Assembly: GCF_002632465.1 (NCBI RefSeq)
Contig: NZ_NIBS01000007.1
Span: forward strand, 1-64,000
Direction of reading: 5' to 3'
From: Xenorhabdus budapestensis
GTDB lineage: Bacteria; Pseudomonadota; Gammaproteobacteria; Enterobacterales; Enterobacteriaceae
DNA length: 64,000 nt
Positions within the stretch are counted from its first letter, which is position 1. The number at the start of each line of letters is the position of its first letter. Made by a program: the position numbers and the translations under genes. The notes under the pieces are model-generated. The model made no database searches. It was not told the DNA's origin and saw only the letters and a program-made list of their open reading frames with translations. Positions 40,672 through 49,786 of this stretch are shown piece by piece.

Positions 40672-41547
40672 TTATTCCATCAGCGTAATACGCTCACCTA
40701 ATATTTTTTTAGCTAATGGGCCTACCACCGGCTTTGGCCCATATTCAAAACCAATAATATGTTTATCTGCATGTAATTTCTCTATACATTGTTGCCAACG
40801 GACAGGGTACGATAATTGTTTAACTAATAAATCTATTAATTGCTCCCGATTATTTAATGGATAAAAGTCAGCAGTCACATTAGATAATACAGAGGCTTTC
40901 AGTGGAAAAATATCAATACGCTCAAGAAAGCCTTTAAATTCTTCTGCAATATTCGCCATTCTTTTTGAGTGGAATGCGCCATTAACCTGCAAAGGGTGAT
41001 AAATACCTTTCGCATTTAACACCTTTTCTTTAAATTGAGACAATTCAGATTTATCACCTGAAATAATAAATTGTGTGGGTGAATTAAAATTGGCTATCGT
41101 TAAATCACGCAATTTAGAATCCGCCAATAAAGATTCTACCTGTTCCAATTTAAGACCAATGACAGCAGCCATAGCACCCTCAGAGCAAAGCGCCATACAT
41201 CGGCCTCGTTCCTGAACAATAGCTAAAGCAGTCTCGAAACTGAAAGCACCTGCTGCAAACAAAGCACAATATTCACCTAAACTATGGCCCACAAAGATTT
41301 CAATGTTTGTACCGTGTTTTTCTAAGCTTTCTAAATAATAAAGAATGTTAATGACAAACAGAGCGGGCTGCGTGAATTCAGTTCTGTTAAGAACGCGGGT
41401 TTCACCTTCACACACCTGAACAAGTGAATACCCCAATACCTGTTGTGTGAGCCTCATATGATATTCATATTTATCAAACAGGTTGCGTCCCATACCTTGA
41501 AACTGGGCCCCCTGTCCAGGAAACATTGCGACAGTACATGTTTTCAT
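40672..41547 (-). CDS. Discrete malonyl-type acyltransferase (trans-AT)
   Basis: This is a 291-residue FabD-like acyltransferase. GQGAQ at residue 11, the nucleophile elbow GHSLGE (Ser89), the QERGRCM segment with Arg114, and AFHS at 191-194 (His193) are all present. Phe in the xAFH position is typical of malonyl specificity. None of the modules in this locus carries an AT domain, so this enzyme should load malonyl units onto the ACPs in trans. A proofreading acyl-hydrolase role is the usual alternative for such proteins; as it is the only AT here, loading is more likely. It lies 21 bp after the DUF1801 gene and about 195 bp before the largest PKS gene. RBS AGGATGG. Confidence 0.93.
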   Translation of the reverse strand: MKTCTVAMFPGQGAQFQGMGRNLFDKYEYHMRLTQQVLGYSLVQVCEGETRVLNRTEFTQPALFVINILYYLESLEKHGTNIEIFVGHSLGEYCALFAAGAFSFETALAIVQERGRCMALCSEGAMAAVIGLKLEQVESLLADSKLRDLTIANFNSPTQFIISGDKSELSQFKEKVLNAKGIYHPLQVNGAFHSKRMANIAEEFKGFLERIDIFPLKASVLSNVTADFYPLNNREQLIDLLVKQLSYPVRWQQCIEKLHADKHIIGFEYGPKPVVGPLAKKILGERITLME

Positions 41548-41568
41548 TGTTCACATCCATCCTGTTTT

Positions 41569-41985
41569 CTAAATGAAGTGTTTATTTTTTTTCCTCAACT
41601 TATAAGTGAGTGACATTTCAATACATATACTCAACTCATTTGTTGGTAAATCGTCTTCTGGATCTAAGACTATTGCCCGATTTTTTGAATAAATCAGTTC
41701 GGGAAAAAGTGTTCTGAACGTATCGACCAAGGTGGTTTGGCAGTGAAAAAAGATAGCCACATGCGAATGACCGAAACGATCTAACCGGATTGTGGTTCCC
41801 GATCCCGTTTCAAGAGTAAGGTAGCTGGGTTGCCCCCATTTCAAAGTCTCAGTAATTAAACCAACTCCTGCCGTTTTTGATGCGACGTCAAATATTAATT
41901 CTCTTATCGTCAATAATATTTTTTGATATCGTTCAGGATAATTATTAAATACCGAGTAAACTTCGTTATTTTGAAATTCTTTCAT
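41569..41985 (-). CDS. DUF1801-domain protein
   Basis: This is a 138-residue protein matching the DUF1801 (YdhG-like) fold by pattern: YPERYQKILLTIRELIFDVA, LKWGQPSYLT, GTTIRLDRFGHSHVAIFFHC and a C-terminal LSICIEMSLTYKLRKKN. Homologues usually occur singly in genomes and have no established enzymatic activity. Here it sits between the HxA iron enzyme and the acyltransferase on the same strand, 21 bp before the latter, so it is transcribed with the biosynthetic genes. Whether it takes part in the pathway cannot be judged from sequence. Confidence 0.75.
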   Translation of the reverse strand: MKEFQNNEVYSVFNNYPERYQKILLTIRELIFDVASKTAGVGLITETLKWGQPSYLTLETGSGTTIRLDRFGHSHVAIFFHCQTTLVDTFRTLFPELIYSKNRAIVLDPEDDLPTNELSICIEMSLTYKLRKKNKHFI

Positions 41986-42114
41986 AAGATTGCTACCTTA
42001 TCGTTAATTTGTGCGTTGTGGCTATCTCACACAACACGGTCTTTGGATTTAAAAACAAACCTTATAATATTACGGTTTCTGGATTTTATCCAAAAGACAT
42101 GCCACTTTTAGCAA

Positions 42115-43182
42115 TCAATTCCCCACCCATCCCATCTCTTTATAAGAGACATATTTCTTACGTAATTCACTGTCAGGTACAACAACATCGTTTTCAGACA
42201 TTTTCTTCCCTTCCAGAGTAAGTCTTTCTACTCTTTGGGATTGAACAAATTCATAGAGCGGATTCTGATGCTGATAAGGCATTTCAATCTTCCAACGGGA
42301 AGCAATAGCAATGGATACTGGCGGTTGATTATTAATTGCATGCCACCACCAGGGAGGATTAATTAACATATCGCCCGGCTCCAAAGTAATTCGCAGTTTA
42401 GGGATACGGTTATAAAGTGGCTGATGTTCTTCTAAATATCTTACCGGCGCATTGTGTTTAACAAATGAACCAACAAAAATCCCTTTATTAAACATGGAGC
42501 TATACATAGCTGCGGAATATTTAGGATGAACAAATATCCACTCTTTACGGCCATAAATATTCAAGAAACAGTTAAGTTCATTAGCACAATGATAAACCGC
42601 ACCTGTGCCAGGGCCACCGATGAAAAGTTGGGCAATCTTATGATATGAGGCAAAATCACCTAAAAAATTATCAATGCGGTCAATACCAATTTGTTGATGC
42701 AAAATAGGATATTCATTAAAAATATCACTTAAGTTCTCAAGATATGCCCGGCTGACATCACCATTTAATACTGCATTGATATAATTACGTAGTGATGTTC
42801 CATCTTCTTCAAACAGTTTTTCTGTTGTCGAATACCACAGTTGAAAATCGCCAAAGTTATCCCTGAAATACTCTGGCGTCCATAGCTTCCCACAGGGGAA
42901 AGATGAAGCAAATCCTTTAATGACAATAGGACGAATATCTTCAGCATAGATCTGAGCCAATTTCTGCCAGGTAAGTTCCCCAACCTCATAAGTTTCTATT
43001 TCTGAATACCCGAATTCTAAAGCCGGTAATGCAAACGCCATACTTTGTTCAGCTTGTTTTAACTCGTTCTGAAACAGATCCGGTTTTGAAAAAAAGTTCC
43101 TTAGAAAAAAGATACGCTCATATTCCAAACGTTCTTTTTCAGGTAGATCCACGTAATCATAATTTGAATATGATGTTGTCAT
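42115..43182 (-). CDS. JmjC/cupin_8-like iron enzyme with an HxA metal site
   Basis: This is a 355-residue protein of the cupin_8 (FIH-like, JmjC-type) superfamily: IVIKGFASSFP at 87, LFIGGPGTGAVYHCANELN at 187-205, GRKEWIFVHP at 211, PGDMLINPPWWWHAINN at 269-285. In the family the first ligand pair is HxD; here the register, fixed by GRK exactly 13 residues after the His, gives His198-Cys-Ala200, so the carboxylate ligand is missing. The distal His281 is kept. Loss of that carboxylate is the hallmark of Fe/2-oxoglutarate halogenases of the SyrB2 type, where chloride takes its place. The start codon overlaps the stop of the discrete ACP gene (ATGA), indicating coupled synthesis and an ACP-bound substrate. 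Alternatives are a catalytically dead binding protein or a hydroxylase using another ligand. Confidence 0.8.
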   Translation of the reverse strand: MTTSYSNYDYVDLPEKERLEYERIFFLRNFFSKPDLFQNELKQAEQSMAFALPALEFGYSEIETYEVGELTWQKLAQIYAEDIRPIVIKGFASSFPCGKLWTPEYFRDNFGDFQLWYSTTEKLFEEDGTSLRNYINAVLNGDVSRAYLENLSDIFNEYPILHQQIGIDRIDNFLGDFASYHKIAQLFIGGPGTGAVYHCANELNCFLNIYGRKEWIFVHPKYSAAMYSSMFNKGIFVGSFVKHNAPVRYLEEHQPLYNRIPKLRITLEPGDMLINPPWWWHAINNQPPVSIAIASRWKIEMPYQHQNPLYEFVQSQRVERLTLEGKKMSENDVVVPDSELRKKYVSYKEMGWVGN

Positions 43183-43433
43183 GATATTTTCCCCTCAAGT
43201 ATGGAGTGAATAAAATTAGCCGCCTTATTAACGCTCTGATACGGTAAGATATCCTGTACAGAGAGATTAATAAGAAATCGTTTATTTATGTTCACCACTA
43301 TTTTTGTCAAAGTGACAGATTCCAAACCATAACTTGAAAATAAAGTATCTTGATCTAATTCATCCGGGGTCATATACATAGCAATCATAATTTCCCGGCT
43401 AAGAAAATCTTTAATTTCTTCGAGCTTCTCCAT
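43179..43433 (-). CDS. Discrete acyl carrier protein
   Basis: This protein has about 84 residues, starting at 43433 (MEKLEEIK) with GGGAG 8-10 bp upstream; the longer in-frame ATG at 43493 lies inside the previous gene. It shows the four-helix ACP pattern with the phosphopantetheine site in YGLESVTL (Ser about residue 39). Asp is replaced by Glu before the Ser, which is tolerated in carriers. The start is one base past the upstream stop (TGAT-ATG) and its own stop overlaps the start of the HxA enzyme, so three genes are translationally linked. It can serve the carrier-less KS at the end of the neighbouring PKS or hold the substrate of the HxA enzyme. Confidence 0.88.
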   Translation of the reverse strand: MEKLEEIKDFLSREIMIAMYMTPDELDQDTLFSSYGLESVTLTKIVVNINKRFLINLSVQDILPYQSVNKAANFIHSILEGKIS

Positions 43434-43434
43434 A

Positions 43435-43698
43435 TCAAAGTCTCCCTTCCGGAAGTTGAGATATGATCTCTTTATACAGCGGGAGTATTTCATCGGCTGC
43501 TTTTTCTATTCCCGCGACTGTCAGAAAGTGATTTGTTGATTCATATAGCGACATTAATTTTGACACTATATCGACATTCTGCTCATCCAAGATGCTACCC
43601 TGCATTTTATTTTCAGAACACGACAAGCCTAGCATCACAGCTCTTGCCATCATCTCTTTTAGTGCATTGATTACTGAATCTTCAACCTTACCTTCCAT
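43435..43698 (-). CDS. Small helical protein of unknown function
   Basis: This is an 87-residue, predicted all-helical protein between the first PKS and the discrete ACP, about 70 bp after the former and coupled to the latter. I do not recognise a family. The spacing of its hydrophobic segments (VINALKEMMARAVML, then NVDIVSKLMSLYES, then IEKAADEILPLYKEII) recalls a carrier-protein fold in which the DSL site would read DIV, so it could be a degenerate ACP that cannot be phosphopantetheinylated. It could equally be a docking or helper protein. The tight coupling suggests it is real and translated. Confidence 0.6.
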   Translation of the reverse strand: MEGKVEDSVINALKEMMARAVMLGLSCSENKMQGSILDEQNVDIVSKLMSLYESTNHFLTVAGIEKAADEILPLYKEIISQLPEGRL

Positions 43699-43766
43699 AA
43701 CTTATGTTCTCCATAGTTATTCTCGCATCGTTATTTCTCACTATTAATATGCAATTCTGAAGTCTT

Positions 43767-46700
43767 TTATTTCTCATTTAGCCCCACATTTTTTCTCTTT
43801 GGTACAATATCAATATAAAGCCGTGACGAGCGATCAAATGGGTATTTCGGCCAAAAACTCCGTTTATTCGCGGTAAGTTTCACCCTTTCATTATCTCCTT
43901 TTTTCTCTAACCACATACGCAATGCCTCTGGCAATGCTGCCAGCATTACATCATTATCCTGACAGTTCACAGATGTATGTAATCCATCTACGATGTGTCC
44001 TGCCAAAAATGCCGCCAATTTATCAAGCAGTTCCTCATAACTGCCGACTTTTACCACTAATCGAACATCTAAATGTTTACGATAAAACCGTAATGTCGAT
44101 ATTAATCGGGATAACGGTGTGATATGGCGATACTGGTGGATTTGTTCTATCACTGAAATTACATACCGTTTTAATGACTCAATATTATTTGCGGACAAGC
44201 AGAACCAATGTTCTTTATCTTCAATAAATAGATTTTCAGATTGATCAATAAAAGGTTCTAAAAGTACAAATGCAGAAACCCCACCTAATCCATATGAGAG
44301 TAAACCAACTAATCCTCTGGATTCATTAAATGGCTGGCTGGTATTTTTGATATGTAACCACTTGCTATCAATATTTTCATTAAGCGCATGTAATTCAGAA
44401 ATTCCCGGTATCTGTTGATGTTTAATCGCCAGTATTGTTCGCACAAATCCTGCAATACCGGAACATACCTCAAAATGACCTACATTCGATTTCATTGAAC
44501 TGACCACACAGGATGCGTGCTCTGACTGTGATAAAAACGCTGCAATGGCATCTGCTTCACTGAGATCCCCAACATTAGATGCAATACCATGAGCTTCAAC
44601 ATATTGTAGTTTTTCAACATCCGCCTGTGCTTTTCGAAACGCTCTTTCCATAACGTTTACATGAGTAGAAGCATTTGGTGCAGTAAAGGAATCCCCCTGC
44701 CCTCCGTGCCAAGTTGCCGCACTTTTTACTTTGACTAATACCTCATCGCCATCTGCAACCGCTAATTTCAGATCCTTTAACAGAATACAACCAACACCTT
44801 CGCTGCGAACAAATCCGTGTGCATCTTTATCAAAGGGTTTCACCATACCATCCGTACTCAGCAGGTTTCTTTTTTGCAATGCGTTAAAACGAGAAGGCAA
44901 TAAATTGATTTGTGCAGCGGCAATAACAGCTTGTTCCACAACACCTGAGTTGATTAATGCTTCAGCTTTTTCAACCGCGGAATAAACACTCGCGCAAGCA
45001 ACATTAATCGTTTCGCTTGGCCCCTTAAAATCAAACAAATGGGATAGCCGATTGGCGGATAAATAAGGTGTTGATGAACCAATTGAGAACTCATCTATTG
45101 ATGAATCAAATTCAGCAATTAATGCGTAATCATTAGCATCAATACAAACAAAAACCGCAGTACTTCGTTGATTAAATTGCTCAGGTGAATAGCCCGCATC
45201 AGTTATTGCAGACCAGACACTTTCTATCAGTGTTCTATGCTGTGGATCCATCAGCATGGCTTCCCGGCGAGACAGACCAAAAAACTTATGGTCGAAAGCC
45301 AGACAGTCCTTTATGAAATATCCCTGTATTTTTTCTCTTTCGATGTCTTTAGTTAATTCATCCGGCAATATCTGCCAGCGAGACTCTGGGTAAATTTCAG
45401 GAGCCAGTACTTTCTTGCTAAACAATGGCCAGGCATCGCGCCAGTGTTCAGAACCACACATACGTAAATCAATTCCAATAACACCAACATCCTCTTCATT
45501 AATGTCGATTTGTGGAGATGTATGAAGTTCAGGCTTACTCTGTAGATGAAGGTCTTCATTACATGGTTTGTCAGAATATTGACTCAGGTACTCTACCAAA
45601 GCATGTATGCTAGGTTTTTTTGCCAAAACCACACTGTTTATCATTAATCCCATTACCTGACTGAGCTCCCGCGAGATCCCCTGCATCGCGATAGAATCTA
45701 TTCCCATATCAGAGAAACGCGTTTTTAAACCAATATTCTCTGGCTGTAATCCCGTCATATCCGTAATAACCGACAAAATGGTGGAAATCAGCCCCTGCCT
45801 GTCTTTCAATATCGATTGACGTGCAAGCCGGTGATTAAGCGCCTCATTGATTTTCTCACCCACACCAGCCACAACACAGAGTTCTGCCGGTTGATGAATA
45901 AGTGCATGATTAAAAATCCTGATGCCATCATCGGTTAACAGAGGGTCAGTACCCGTTGTTTCCTGTAACATGGATACCGCTGATTTATTAATTCTCATGC
46001 CGCCATCCAACCAGTAAGGCCAGTAGATCACCGTTGATCGTCCGGCTCGCAACCCTTCTGATTGTTTCTTATTACGATTATGAGCAAACTCGACGAGGTA
46101 ATGATTAGCTGCTGCATAATCCGTTTGCCCGGGGTTTCCGAACAGAGCAGTTATTGAGGAGAACACAATAAATTGTTTAACAGGAAGCGAACTGGTGAGT
46201 TCATCTAACAATTCACATCCAATAATCTTACTTTCAACAATGTTTCTGACATGCTGTTCCGTCTTTAAAAACATACTTCGATCATCAATACTTCCTGCAC
46301 TGTGTATGATGAGATCAATGTTTTTATATTGAGTGACAATATGTTCAACGACAGCGGTGAGTGCCTGACGATCGCAACAATCTGCCTGAATATATTCAAT
46401 AGTTCCTTTTTCTGATGCTCTATAATTCACGGGCAATTCATCACACTTTCGACGACCAGTAATCACAACATTTGCATCAAACGTATTTGCTAAATATTTG
46501 GCAAATATTTGCCCAAGACCGCCAGCTCCTCCACTGATTAATACTGTCGGTTTAAAGCCCAATAGAGATTTAAAACCAAACAGCGCTTCACGTTGTTGTG
46601 CTGATTCAGCTGGAAATACACTGACGTGATAGTGTAAGGCTTCTAACAGGAGAGCATTTGATCCTTTTCCATCATTCAAACGCCGACAGAAAGAGCCAGA

Positions 46701-48932
46701 TACCGGTATTTGAAATAGCTTAAGACATTGCTCTATATGTTGTGAAACAGTGACATTATGGAATTGATACCAACCACAAGGGAGACCGAATTCTTTTTCA
46801 AGCGATAGTGCATGTGCATAGAGTGTATTTGCCCAGATGTTTTTTCGGTCAGACAATAATATCCACGAACCGGGCCTTGTTAATTCGATGGCTCTGATGA
46901 GTTGCCCCAGAAAATGTAAATACCAGCTAATCCAGTCGCTACCTGAGGCATCATTTGGCAAGCAGGGAAGTTCAAAATATCGCTCAGATGAAACATGCTT
47001 TCTCAATGCTGAAGATTGATCTTCATCCAACATAGAAAAAATAATTGGCGGCCTGTTTTTCTCATGACTTAGCTCATCATAAAATGATGTAATTGAAGAA
47101 AATAGCGGTTCAACTTGGTATAAAGTAGTGTCATTATTCTGCTTTTCATTTTCGATTATTTCCTTTTTTTTCGTTTCAAGCTCATCAGGAAAATAAGTAT
47201 TATGCTGAAAAGGATAAGGCGGAACATAAGTAATACGGTCATTAGCTGCTGAAAATAAATCTTTTAAGCTATCCCGTTCTCCATTCAACCAGGCAGCCAC
47301 TTTTTCATATTCTGGATATCCGCTGGCAGGGAATGTTTCAGCAGCTAATCCATTGGCAAAAGAGATAATTTTTCCCAATAGCTCTTGCCGAGTGTGATAT
47401 ATAAAAGCGACACGGTATGGAAGGTTTGTTCTTTTGGCCAAGGTGTAGGCACAATCACTCACTGAGGCTGTAGGCGTGTTCTGAAGAAACGTCGAAATCA
47501 ACAGGGCATATGCTCTTAATGCCTTATCTGAGAATGCTGAAAATGCAAACAAATGGTGGGTAGATTCTGGCCTAAAGATCTTCTTATCTTGATACTCAGA
47601 AATAATCGCATGAGCATTGACACCACCAAACCCAAAACTACTAACACCGAAGCGTCGTATTCCTCCGTTTGATGGCTGCCAGTCACACTCTTTAGTGAGG
47701 ATACGGAAAGGACTTTCCTCCAAAGCTATTTTGGGGTTTAATTCATTAAAATGAAGCATAGGTAACAGGCGTTTCTTTTGAATAGAAAGTAGCCCTTTAA
47801 TCAAACCAACCATACCCGAAGCTGATTCAAGGTGTCCAACATTCGCCTTGGAGCCTGATAACACACAATAAGCCGTTCCTAATGTTTCTCCACATTCTTT
47901 GGCATGGGCACGGAATGCACGTTTCAATCCATTAACCTCAATCGGATCCCCTTTTGGCGTTCCCGTACCATGAGATTCAATATAGGAAATTGAATTTGCT
48001 GAAATATTGGCTTTCTGAAGCGCTTTTCTTATTACATTCGCCTGAGCATAAGCACTGGGGGAAGTGATCGTGGCAACACTACCACCATGATTTACGGCCA
48101 CAGCATCAATGATGCCATAGATCCGATCATTATCTGCTAACGCCTTTTCAAGCGGTTTTATCAGGAGCATTCCTGCCCCTTCTCCGCGAACATAACCATC
48201 CGCTTGTTTATCAAACGTTTTACAACTCCCGGTTCGAGACAACATCCCGGCTTGGGAAAAAGCAACAAAATACGTGTGACTGAACAGGTAACTCACTCCT
48301 CCTACAAAAGCAGCTTCACAATCACCAGACTGAATAGATTGCACTGCGTAAGAAAGTGCTACCAAAGAGCTCGAACATGCGGTATCAACAGGGACACTGG
48401 GGCCTTTTAGATCCAAATAGAAGGAAATTCTATTGGGAATTAGCGTAGTATAAGTTCCGGTTGAAAGATGCCCTTGAATATTAGTTACTGATTTTTCCAA
48501 ACGTTCCTTATAATCAAAATTACATACACCAAGAAAAACACCAATATCAGCAGATTTCACATCAGAAACGCCATATCCCGCGTCCTCTAAACATTCAACC
48601 GCTAATTCCAAAGAGATGCGCTGCTGCGGATCCATCAATTCGGCTTCACGAGGCGTGATATTAAAATAAGGGGCGTCAAAACGGTCAAAATTTTCTACTA
48701 AACCAGCCCAACGACTTAAAGATTTATTTTTTTCAAAATGTGGCGAATAATATTCACTAACCGGCCATCTGGATTCAGGAATTTCAACAACAGCAGATTT
48801 TTTTTCTTGATATAATTTCCAAAATGACTCTTGGTTGTAACATCCAGGTAAACGGCAAGATATCCCCACAATCGCAATTTTTTTTCTGTCATGCATGCAC
48901 GTATCCCTCTTCTGTTCCTTCTCTTTAACCAT
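43767..48932 (-). CDS. Trans-AT PKS: KS-KR-ACP-KS
   Basis: This protein has 1721 residues, counted from the ATG at 48932, which has GGGG about 9 bp upstream; the ATG at 48896 with GAGGG is possible. KS 17-450 is complete: Cys186 (DTACSSS), His321 (SHGTGT), His367 (ANVGH). KR 600-1030 has GGAGGLG, a Ser in IVFSSITALFG and Tyr939 (DYAAAN), so it is active. ACP carries Ser1080 (MGIDSI). A second KS, 1149-1580, has NVACASV, HGIAS and SNVGH and ends the protein with no carrier, so its module is completed by a separate ACP. There is no loading domain and no AT. It is the first gene of the run, so it probably performs the first extension; the starter unit is not evident. Confidence 0.92.
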   Translation of the reverse strand: MVKEKEQKRDTCMHDRKKIAIVGISCRLPGCYNQESFWKLYQEKKSAVVEIPESRWPVSEYYSPHFEKNKSLSRWAGLVENFDRFDAPYFNITPREAELMDPQQRISLELAVECLEDAGYGVSDVKSADIGVFLGVCNFDYKERLEKSVTNIQGHLSTGTYTTLIPNRISFYLDLKGPSVPVDTACSSSLVALSYAVQSIQSGDCEAAFVGGVSYLFSHTYFVAFSQAGMLSRTGSCKTFDKQADGYVRGEGAGMLLIKPLEKALADNDRIYGIIDAVAVNHGGSVATITSPSAYAQANVIRKALQKANISANSISYIESHGTGTPKGDPIEVNGLKRAFRAHAKECGETLGTAYCVLSGSKANVGHLESASGMVGLIKGLLSIQKKRLLPMLHFNELNPKIALEESPFRILTKECDWQPSNGGIRRFGVSSFGFGGVNAHAIISEYQDKKIFRPESTHHLFAFSAFSDKALRAYALLISTFLQNTPTASVSDCAYTLAKRTNLPYRVAFIYHTRQELLGKIISFANGLAAETFPASGYPEYEKVAAWLNGERDSLKDLFSAANDRITYVPPYPFQHNTYFPDELETKKKEIIENEKQNNDTTLYQVEPLFSSITSFYDELSHEKNRPPIIFSMLDEDQSSALRKHVSSERYFELPCLPNDASGSDWISWYLHFLGQLIRAIELTRPGSWILLSDRKNIWANTLYAHALSLEKEFGLPCGWYQFHNVTVSQHIEQCLKLFQIPVSGSFCRRLNDGKGSNALLLEALHYHVSVFPAESAQQREALFGFKSLLGFKPTVLISGGAGGLGQIFAKYLANTFDANVVITGRRKCDELPVNYRASEKGTIEYIQADCCDRQALTAVVEHIVTQYKNIDLIIHSAGSIDDRSMFLKTEQHVRNIVESKIIGCELLDELTSSLPVKQFIVFSSITALFGNPGQTDYAAANHYLVEFAHNRNKKQSEGLRAGRSTVIYWPYWLDGGMRINKSAVSMLQETTGTDPLLTDDGIRIFNHALIHQPAELCVVAGVGEKINEALNHRLARQSILKDRQGLISTILSVITDMTGLQPENIGLKTRFSDMGIDSIAMQGISRELSQVMGLMINSVVLAKKPSIHALVEYLSQYSDKPCNEDLHLQSKPELHTSPQIDINEEDVGVIGIDLRMCGSEHWRDAWPLFSKKVLAPEIYPESRWQILPDELTKDIEREKIQGYFIKDCLAFDHKFFGLSRREAMLMDPQHRTLIESVWSAITDAGYSPEQFNQRSTAVFVCIDANDYALIAEFDSSIDEFSIGSSTPYLSANRLSHLFDFKGPSETINVACASVYSAVEKAEALINSGVVEQAVIAAAQINLLPSRFNALQKRNLLSTDGMVKPFDKDAHGFVRSEGVGCILLKDLKLAVADGDEVLVKVKSAATWHGGQGDSFTAPNASTHVNVMERAFRKAQADVEKLQYVEAHGIASNVGDLSEADAIAAFLSQSEHASCVVSSMKSNVGHFEVCSGIAGFVRTILAIKHQQIPGISELHALNENIDSKWLHIKNTSQPFNESRGLVGLLSYGLGGVSAFVLLEPFIDQSENLFIEDKEHWFCLSANNIESLKRYVISVIEQIHQYRHITPLSRLISTLRFYRKHLDVRLVVKVGSYEELLDKLAAFLAGHIVDGLHTSVNCQDNDVMLAALPEALRMWLEKKGDNERVKLTANKRSFWPKYPFDRSSRLYIDIVPKRKNVGLNEK

Positions 48933-48958
48933 ATGAAAACCCCAGTTACCTATAGAAA

Positions 48959-48964
48959 ACTATA
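48959..48964 (-). promoter_or_regulatory. Candidate -10 hexamer of the PKS run
   Basis: TATAGT on the minus strand, five of six matches to TATAAT. It would start transcription near 48952, about 20 bp before the first PKS gene. There is no matching -35 box; the palindrome at 48984-49001 occupies that place, as in activator-dependent class II promoters. Confidence 0.5.
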
Positions 48965-48983
48965 AGCTCTATTTCAAAGAAAA

Positions 48984-49001
48984 AAGCTCAAAAGTGAGCA
49001 T
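48984..49001. promoter_or_regulatory. Candidate Crp/Fnr-type operator upstream of PKS run
   Basis: AAGCTCA-AAAG-TGAGCAT: GCTCA-N4-TGAGC with the FNR-like 5-4-5 spacing. Its centre lies about 41 bp upstream of the start expected from the TATAGT at 48959-48964. The same palindrome occurs upstream of the regulator gene (50762-50779). Confidence 0.6.
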
Positions 49002-49636
49002 ATTAAGAAATTATTTATTCATTTCTAAAATGGACTATGAAAATGATTATTTTTGACTTGTGAATTAATAAAATAATATTCTTTCAGTTTTTAAAGATAC
49101 TTTAAGCAGATCTATTTTAGTCATAAACACCTTTTGGAGATTTTTGGTTGCCTAAACATTTCTAAAATTCAGTGCTGAGATAAATTACCAATTCCTATCT
49201 TTTTGATGCTTTTGTCAAAACTCTGGCACAACACAGTCATTTAACTAATAATGTATTCTTAGAAATTGGTATTTTTTCCCGCCATTATTGCCTGTCCTTC
49301 TCTTCTTATTGATAGAATAAGTTCAATAACACATTATATTAATAAACTTTTTTACATTAAGTTTCACTTTTAACCTGTTTAATGGTAAATACAACCTATT
49401 TATCAATAAATGTCCAATCTTTTATCTATTTGAATGTGGAAGATATCGGCATAAATGTTACTTTACGTTGATACGAATTGAAGGATAAAGTCAAATAAAC
49501 AGTCGATATAATATTTTTTATATTGGGTTAAGTATAATTATTTCGGCGATTTTTTAGCATTATGACTAATACAGTATCTATCGATATTCTATTTTTATAA
49601 ATACTTCAATAAAAAATATAATAAAGCATCATTTAA

Positions 49637-49786
49637 GGTGAGAGCATGAATGTTAAAATGAATTATATTCAAACCAAATTGATATAAAAGTTAATAGTTT
49701 GCTTTTAATGCAATCAATATAAGGATGGTTTTCATCCTCAATATGTTTGAAAATAAATGCGCTGGAAAAACGCCCACGCTCTCACC
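49637..49786. ncRNA. Candidate structured RNA that masks a 13-codon ORF start
   Basis: GGTGAGAGCATG at 49637-49648 pairs with CACGCTCTCACC at 49775-49786 (11 of 12 pairs). The left arm contains the Shine-Dalgarno AAGGTGAG and the ATG of a small plus-strand ORF at 49646-49687. A smaller hairpin (GGATG/CATCC, about 49722-49737) lies in the loop. It could be a leader, a small RNA, or a decayed mobile element. Confidence 0.3.
49646..49687 (+). CDS. Possible 13-residue peptide ORF
   Basis: ATG to TAA encodes MNVKMNYIQTKLI, preceded by AAGGTGAGAG at suitable spacing. There is no family match. Its translation start sits in one arm of an inverted repeat, so it may be a regulatory leader peptide; it may also be chance. 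Confidence 0.25.
   Translation: MNVKMNYIQTKLI

Noticed and set aside
41569-41985. DUF1801 protein as a pathway enzyme
   Set aside because: Only its position suggests it; the family has no established catalytic role, so no function is claimed.
43767-45500. Treating KS domains with HGIAS/HGVAS/HGSAT as non-elongating
   Set aside because: The catalytic His is present in each, as are Cys and the distal His; only the following residues differ.
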